Shown here one piece after another: positions 59,576 to 64,000 of a stretch of DNA of 64,000 bases. The translations under genes and the position numbers were made by a program. The DNA comes from CBDCDJ01 sp965215355 (lineage in GTDB: Bacteria > Deinococcota > Deinococci > Deinococcales > Trueperaceae): contig CBDCDJ010000007.1 of the NCBI GenBank assembly GCA_965215355.1, positions 2,108,001-2,172,000 of the forward strand, written 5' to 3'. Numbering within the stretch: the first letter of the stretch is position 1; each line of letters begins with the position of its first letter. Below the pieces are notes generated by a model that was not told the DNA's origin, ran no database searches, and was given only the letters and a program-made list of their open reading frames with translations.

Positions 59576-60802
59576 ATGAGCCGTCCGACGCCCCCCCTCG
59601 TGACTTACAAAAACGCCCTCGCTTGGCTTTTTGCGCAAACGCGCTCCGGTGCGCCGCGCGACCCTGGGCGGACGCGCGTTCTTCTCGAGACGCTGCACCT
59701 CGGCTCGCCCCCGAACGGCGTTCACGTCGTCGGCACGAACGGCAAGGGCAGCGTGACGCAGGCGGTCGCCGCGGGGTTGAGCGCGGCGGGGTTTCGGACG
59801 GGCGCGTTCGTTTCTCCGCACGTCGAAGAGTTTCGGGAGCGGGTCACGGTCGACGGCCTACAGGTTGACGAGCGGGAGGTTCAAACGTTTGTGCAAACCC
59901 TCAGACCGCTACAGCCCGGCGCCGCTTTTTTCGAACTTTGTTACGCCCTGGCCCTGCACCATTTCGAACGCGAGCGGGTTGAGTGGGCCGTGGTCGAGGC
60001 GGGTGTGGGGGCCAAAAACGACGCGACCATCACCCTGGAGAACGTTCGAGCCGTGGTCATTACCAACGTCTCTTTGGAGCACCAGGCCACCCTCGGCGAA
60101 ACGTTGCGCGACATCGCCCGTGACAAGGCCGCGGCGGTGCGGCCGGGCGTGCCCGTCGTCACGGCGGCGCAGGGTGAGGCGCTAGCGGTGGTTGCGGAAG
60201 TTGCCGCGGAACGCTCGAGCCCCCTTTTTCACTTGTCAAGCTCTCCCCTGTTCGCGCTGCCGCCTGACCTCGAGCAGGCTCTATACCCTTTTCAACAGCA
60301 AAACCGCCGCCTCGCCGCGGCCACGTTGCGGCTCTTAAACGTTGCGGAGGACGCGGTACTCGTCGGCCTGGCCTCTCAGCCCCCGCCCGGCCGCCGCGAG
60401 GTGTTTCAGCTCGGCGGCAAAACCGTCATCGTCGACGGCGGCCACAACCCGGCCGCCACTCGAGCCTTGCGCGCCACGCTGGACGCGCCTTATGTACTCG
60501 TCTTCGGCGCGCTGCCCAAAAAGCAGGGCGCGGCGACGCTCGCCGAACTCGAGCCGGACGCCCTGGAGACGTTCATCACCCACGTTGAAGGGCAGCCGAA
60601 CGCCGACCTCGAGACGGGCCGCCGGACTGTGCCGGAACCGCTCGAGGCGCTTCGACAGGCGCTCGACCTTTGTCCCGAAAACGCGACGGTCGTCGTCGCG
60701 GGTTCTTTGTACTTGGCCGGTCAGGTCAGGCCGTGGTTGCGGGAACACGCTCTCCGCCCGAGCGCTTCGTCCGCTGCAAAAGTTCGACTTGTACCCGACT
60801 GA
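59576..60802 (+). CDS. folC: Folylpolyglutamate synthase/dihydrofolate synthase
   Basis: The 408-residue Mur-ligase-type enzyme adds glutamate to folates. It has the P-loop VHVVGTNGKGSVTQAVAAG, the FVSPHVEEFRERV block, the metal/ATP motif EAGVGAKNDATI (usually GGRxDATN) and VIVDGGHNPAATRAL. ATG 59576. Length is normal. Confidence 0.92.
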   Translation: MSRPTPPLVTYKNALAWLFAQTRSGAPRDPGRTRVLLETLHLGSPPNGVHVVGTNGKGSVTQAVAAGLSAAGFRTGAFVSPHVEEFRERVTVDGLQVDEREVQTFVQTLRPLQPGAAFFELCYALALHHFERERVEWAVVEAGVGAKNDATITLENVRAVVITNVSLEHQATLGETLRDIARDKAAAVRPGVPVVTAAQGEALAVVAEVAAERSSPLFHLSSSPLFALPPDLEQALYPFQQQNRRLAAATLRLLNVAEDAVLVGLASQPPPGRREVFQLGGKTVIVDGGHNPAATRALRATLDAPYVLVFGALPKKQGAATLAELEPDALETFITHVEGQPNADLETGRRTVPEPLEALRQALDLCPENATVVVAGSLYLAGQVRPWLREHALRPSASSAAKVRLVPD

Positions 60803-60810
60803 GCTATACT
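60783..60810 (+). promoter_or_regulatory. rimO promoter
   Basis: TTCGAC (60783-60788), a 16-base spacer and TATACT (60805-60810) overlap the end of folC. The short leader contains CTCGAGCGCTCGAG, a palindrome. Confidence 0.5.
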
Positions 60811-60850
60811 CGGGACTCGAGCGCTCGAGCTTGTCTTTGGAGTTGAACTG

Positions 60851-62200
60851 ATGGCAGGTAAAGTTGGTTTCATAAGTCTGGGCTGTCCCAAGGCCCTGGT
60901 CGACAGCGAACGCATCTTGACGCAACTGCGCGCCGAGGGCTACGCGGTTTCGCCCAGCTATGAAGACGCCGACCTCGTCGTGGTCAACACCTGCGGCTTT
61001 ATCACCCCGGCGGTCGAAGAGTCGCTAGGGGCTATCGGCGAGGCTTTGGAACACAACGGCAAGGTCATCGTCACGGGCTGTTTGGGCGAAAAACCGGAGA
61101 CGATTCGCGCCCGGCACAAGGGCGTCCTGGCGGTGACCGGGCAGGGCGACGTCGAGGGCGTCATGAACGCCGTCCACGACGTGCTGCCGCCCGACGACAA
61201 CCCCTTCACCTCGCTGTTGCCGCAGGGCGTCAAGCTCACGCCGCGCCACTACAGCTACCTGAAAATCGCCGAGGGTTGCAACCACACCTGCAGCTTTTGC
61301 ATCATCCCGCAACTGCGCGGGTTGCAGGTGTCGCGCGACGCGGGCGAGGTGCTTTACGAGGCTTACCGGCTCGTGGCGTCGGGCACCAAGGAACTGCTTG
61401 TCATCGCGCAGGACTCTTCGGCTTACGGCGTGGACATCCGCTACCGCGAGAGCGAGTTTCAGGGGCGTAACGTGAAGGCCCACCTCGTCCCGCTGGTGAG
61501 CGAACTCGCCAGTCTGGGCGCGTGGCTGCGGCTGCACTACGTCTACCCTTACCCGCACGTCCGCGACCTCATCCCGCTGATGGCCGCGGGCAAGCTGCTT
61601 CCTTACCTGGATGTACCCCTGCAACACGCCAGCCCCAAGATTTTGCGCGCCATGCGGCGGCCCGGCGGCGCGGAAAGTCACCTCAAAACTATTCAGGAAT
61701 GGCGTTCGATTTGTCCCGAACTCGCCATTCGCTCGACCTTCATCGTCGGTTTTCCGGGCGAGACCGAGGCAGACTTCGAACTGCTGCTCGAGTTCCTGCG
61801 TGAGGCCAGGCTCGAGCGTGTCGGCGGTTTTACCTACAGCGAGGTGCCCGGCGCGGCGGCCAACGCGCTGCCGGGGCAAGTGCCGGAGGAGCTTAAACGG
61901 GAGCGCTTCGCGCGCTTTATGGAAGTGCAGCAAGCCATCAGTTTTGAGAAGCAGCGCGCGAAAGTGGGGCAAACCCTGGAGGTCATCGTCGACGACTACG
62001 GCGACTTGCCCGGCGACCTCATAGGGCGCAGCAAGTACGACGCGCCCGACATCGACGGCACCGTCTTCGCCACGTCCGACGGCACGGTGAAAATCGGCGA
62101 CGTCGTCAAGGTGAAAGTTTCAGAGGCCAGCGCCTACGACCTGCACGGCGAAGTAACCGCAACGCTTCCCTGGCGGCCCAACGTCCTCAGCTTGGTTTGA
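60851..62200 (+). CDS. rimO: Ribosomal protein uS12 methylthiotransferase RimO
   Basis: The 449-residue radical SAM enzyme methylthiolates an aspartate of ribosomal protein S12. It has the N-terminal UPF0004 domain (VGFISLGCPKALVDSERI; VVNTCGFI; VTGCLGEK with cluster cysteines), the radical SAM motif CNHTCSFC and a C-terminal TRAM domain (VDDYGDLPGDLIGRSKYDAP). ATG 60851 has TTGGAGTTG upstream. Confidence 0.95.
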   Translation: MAGKVGFISLGCPKALVDSERILTQLRAEGYAVSPSYEDADLVVVNTCGFITPAVEESLGAIGEALEHNGKVIVTGCLGEKPETIRARHKGVLAVTGQGDVEGVMNAVHDVLPPDDNPFTSLLPQGVKLTPRHYSYLKIAEGCNHTCSFCIIPQLRGLQVSRDAGEVLYEAYRLVASGTKELLVIAQDSSAYGVDIRYRESEFQGRNVKAHLVPLVSELASLGAWLRLHYVYPYPHVRDLIPLMAAGKLLPYLDVPLQHASPKILRAMRRPGGAESHLKTIQEWRSICPELAIRSTFIVGFPGETEADFELLLEFLREARLERVGGFTYSEVPGAAANALPGQVPEELKRERFARFMEVQQAISFEKQRAKVGQTLEVIVDDYGDLPGDLIGRSKYDAPDIDGTVFATSDGTVKIGDVVKVKVSEASAYDLHGEVTATLPWRPNVLSLV

Positions 62201-62315
62201 GAAGACCATCCCTCGTCGTTAAGGCTTCGGCAGCCGAGCTGGCGCGTTTGAATTTGGAGTTGCAGGGGGGTGACAAAAACGGGCAAGCCAGAACTAGAGG
62301 GGGCTCGAGCGGTTT

Positions 62316-63512
62316 TCACGCCCGCGCCGTCAGCGCCTCGTGCCTCATCAGATTCTCGTGAACGACGAACTGCAGCAGCGCTAACCCGAAAAACCACACC
62401 CCGACGACGTTCAAACCCAAAGGTAGGGTGCTGAGCGAAATGAGCCAGGGCAGCGCCGCCGACCCCAGCGACGCTCCGGCGATTTGAAAGCCGATTGTAT
62501 TGGCGCTGTGGCGCAGGCCGACGAGCCGCGGCGTCCGGTAGATGCCGGTCGGGTACACGGGCGCGAGCGACAAACCCATGACGGCTAAGCCGACGAGTCC
62601 TGTCGAGGGCGTCGGGTTCCACCACAGCAGCGCCGCGCCCAAGACGGTGATGAAGGTGCTGACCCGCAGCAGCGTACCCGCCCCGAGCAAATCGCTCAGA
62701 AAACCCAGCAGCACCCGCCCGACGGTGATGGCGGCAAAGTAAAGGCTGAGCCAAGCACCCACCCGCGCGGCGTCCAAGCCGCGCCCCTCGACGAAAAACG
62801 TGCTGCTCAGTTGGCCCGCGCTCAGCGAGAGGCCGTTGTGGACGAAGTAAAGCGCGATGCCCAGCCACACGGCCAGCAGTCTGAGGCTGTCGGCGGCCGT
62901 GGCTCGAGCTTGCGGTTCGCCGTCCGGGTCGTCCCCGTCCAGACGCCAAGCCTGCAAGGTAGCGCCGAACGTCAGCGTCACGCCGAGTTGCAAAACAGCG
63001 ATAATCCCGAAGCTCGTCTGCCAGGGGAGGTTGTGGCGCAGGGTAAAAAAAGTGACCAGCAGCGGCCCCAACGTCGCGCCGAGGCCGTAAAAGGCGTGGA
63101 GCCAGTTGACGCGGCTGGACAAGTAGCGGTGCGCCACAAAGGTGTTGACCCCGGTATTGAGCATCCCCATGCCCAGCCCGAGAACAAAGGTGGCCGCGAC
63201 CAGCGCCGCCCACGCGGGTGCAAACACGTAGCCGAGCAGCCCGAGCGTCATCAAAGCGCTGCCCACAAAACAGTGCCGCCCGACCCCGAAGCGGCTGATA
63301 AGGCGGCCGCTGTTGAAACTCGTCAGCAAGTTGGCGAACATGAGGACGGCCAGGAGCCATCCGAGGCCGTTAAGCGTTCGGCCGAACGCATCTTGCATCC
63401 GCAGCCAAGCGACGCCGAGCGCGGCCCCGGGCATCCCGTAGACGACGAAAGCGGCGTAGGCGAGCGGGAGGAGGTGGGCGGGTAGGGGAGGGGGTGCTCG
63501 AGTCTCCCTCAC
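62316..63512 (-). CDS. Major facilitator superfamily transporter
   Basis: The transporter, about 398 residues, has twelve helices (PLAYAAFVVYGMPGAALGVA first; LGLGMGMLNTGVNTFVAHRY), resembling the sugar/oligosaccharide FucP-like or YfkF group. GTG 63512 overlaps the stop of the small membrane gene as GTGA and is preferred; GTG 63527 is five codons earlier. Substrate unknown. Confidence 0.85.
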   Translation of the reverse strand: MRETRAPPPLPAHLLPLAYAAFVVYGMPGAALGVAWLRMQDAFGRTLNGLGWLLAVLMFANLLTSFNSGRLISRFGVGRHCFVGSALMTLGLLGYVFAPAWAALVAATFVLGLGMGMLNTGVNTFVAHRYLSSRVNWLHAFYGLGATLGPLLVTFFTLRHNLPWQTSFGIIAVLQLGVTLTFGATLQAWRLDGDDPDGEPQARATAADSLRLLAVWLGIALYFVHNGLSLSAGQLSSTFFVEGRGLDAARVGAWLSLYFAAITVGRVLLGFLSDLLGAGTLLRVSTFITVLGAALLWWNPTPSTGLVGLAVMGLSLAPVYPTGIYRTPRLVGLRHSANTIGFQIAGASLGSAALPWLISLSTLPLGLNVVGVWFFGLALLQFVVHENLMRHEALTARA

Positions 63513-63691
63513 TTCCCGGTCCACCAACTCACCAAAGCGATTAAGACGAGCAGCGTCACGCCTAAACCCAGCGACAGCACCGACACTACGAACTCGGCGC
63601 TGCCGCGCGGCACGGTGAAGACCAAAAAAAGCCCGGTGAGGGTCACGAACATGCCGAGCCGGAAAAAGAGTTTGAGGCCTTCAGGGGCCAT
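63509..63691 (-). CDS. Small two-helix membrane protein
   Basis: A 60-residue protein with two hydrophobic segments (LGMFVTLTGLFLVFTVP; VVSVLSLGLGVTLLVLIALV) and a WWTGK end, overlapping the MFS start. It may be a partner of the transporter. No family recognised. A TAAAAC box lies just upstream of the ATG. Confidence 0.65.
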   Translation of the reverse strand: MAPEGLKLFFRLGMFVTLTGLFLVFTVPRGSAEFVVSVLSLGLGVTLLVLIALVSWWTGK

Positions 63692-63766
63692 AAGGTTTTA
63701 GTCCGAACAAGGGTTGCTTCGATGTAGAGTTGACAGGCTCAGCAACTCCAAATAATTCGGCAAGAG

Positions 63767-63885
63767 CCCCCCTTTTTAAGGGGGGTTGGGGGAATTTGCT
63801 TCTGTAAGAGCACTGTAGAGGTCGTCTCAGAAGCAAACCTCCCCTAGCCCCTCCTGTTAGGAGGGGGATAAAAGCCCCTTTTATA
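63767..63885. repeat. Large palindromic intergenic repeat (MITE-like)
   Basis: Arms 63767-63804 (CCCCCCTTTTTAAGGGGGGT...GCTTCTG) and 63828-63867 (CAGAAGCAAACCTCCCCTAG...GGGGG) are imperfect inverted repeats of about 38 bases around a 23-base centre. Each arm is itself a C-run/G-run hairpin, and ATAAAAG-CCC-CTTTTAT (63869-63885) is a further perfect hairpin. No gene is visible from 63692 to 64000. Confidence 0.6.
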
Positions 63886-64000
63886 GCTTCACCATGAGGA
63901 TTTGCCTTCATCTAGACTTACTGTGACAGGCTCAGGTGCCATAGCGCTCTAAGCCGAACCCCCTCGTCAGCGGCAAGCAGGCGACCTCGGCGTCGCTTCT

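Overview
The window is a high-GC bacterial chromosome segment with protein-coding genes on both strands. Gene content, short overlapping starts (GTGA/ATGA), GTG starts, and several genes whose start codon lies only 5-7 bases after a TAnnnT -10 box (leaderless transcripts) point to Deinococcota, most likely a Truepera-like lineage. This is inferred from features, not from a database match. The hexamer CTCGAG is strikingly common throughout.

Layout. 1-5300: start of a sugar/glycerol-phosphate type ABC binding protein, a TPR plus degenerate CPBP membrane protein, and a two-component system with a short leader peptide. 5384-7985: a lipoprotein with InlB-type repeats and a CoA-binding protein. 8148-16949: a nearly complete cytochrome c maturation operon (ccdA, ccmABCDEFGH, and a CcmI-like TPR protein fused to a cytochrome c domain) ending in a Rieske protein. 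17194-17991: a methyltransferase. 17992-18728: a stretch of gene remnants. 18729-21632: a large FAS1/EF-hand/ETGGA-repeat/DUF4397 secreted protein and a small proline/acid-rich protein. 21745-26759 (minus strand): an LEA-type lipoprotein, a Cu/Zn-SOD fused to a beta-propeller, a PQQ-type sugar dehydrogenase, a small hypothetical and a PAS-GGDEF cyclase. 26839-27323: a decayed inverted-repeat element and tRNA-Ile(GAT). 27428-34258: HtrA-like protease, NrnA-like phosphoesterase, HMG-CoA-lyase-like enzyme, RecN, CHRD protein and a dual-specificity phosphatase.

34511-39640 is a reductive pyrimidine catabolism operon (preT, preA, hydA) carrying a NUDIX gene and, unexpectedly, an AT-rich HEPN-domain gene between preA and hydA. 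39694-40786 is a small island with a BrnT-type toxin-antitoxin pair, the C-terminal half of an alpha/beta hydrolase and other debris.

40855-57143 is a single-direction sugar catabolic supercluster: DeoR repressor with a palindromic operator, ABC sugar importer, two glycosidases, FAD oxidoreductase, Asp/Glu-racemase-fold protein, class II aldolase, tandem metallo-beta-lactamase protein, two Gfo/Idh/MocA oxidoreductases and two sugar-phosphate-isomerase-like TIM barrels. Pairing Gfo/Idh/MocA enzymes with these TIM barrels resembles keto-sugar (oxidation/elimination) routes, so this cluster and the embedded HEPN gene are the best candidates for undescribed biology. A frameshifted SIS-domain remnant follows. 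57334-63691 holds housekeeping genes (hypothetical, mgtE, folC, rimO, MFS transporter, small membrane protein), and the right edge has a palindromic intergenic repeat.
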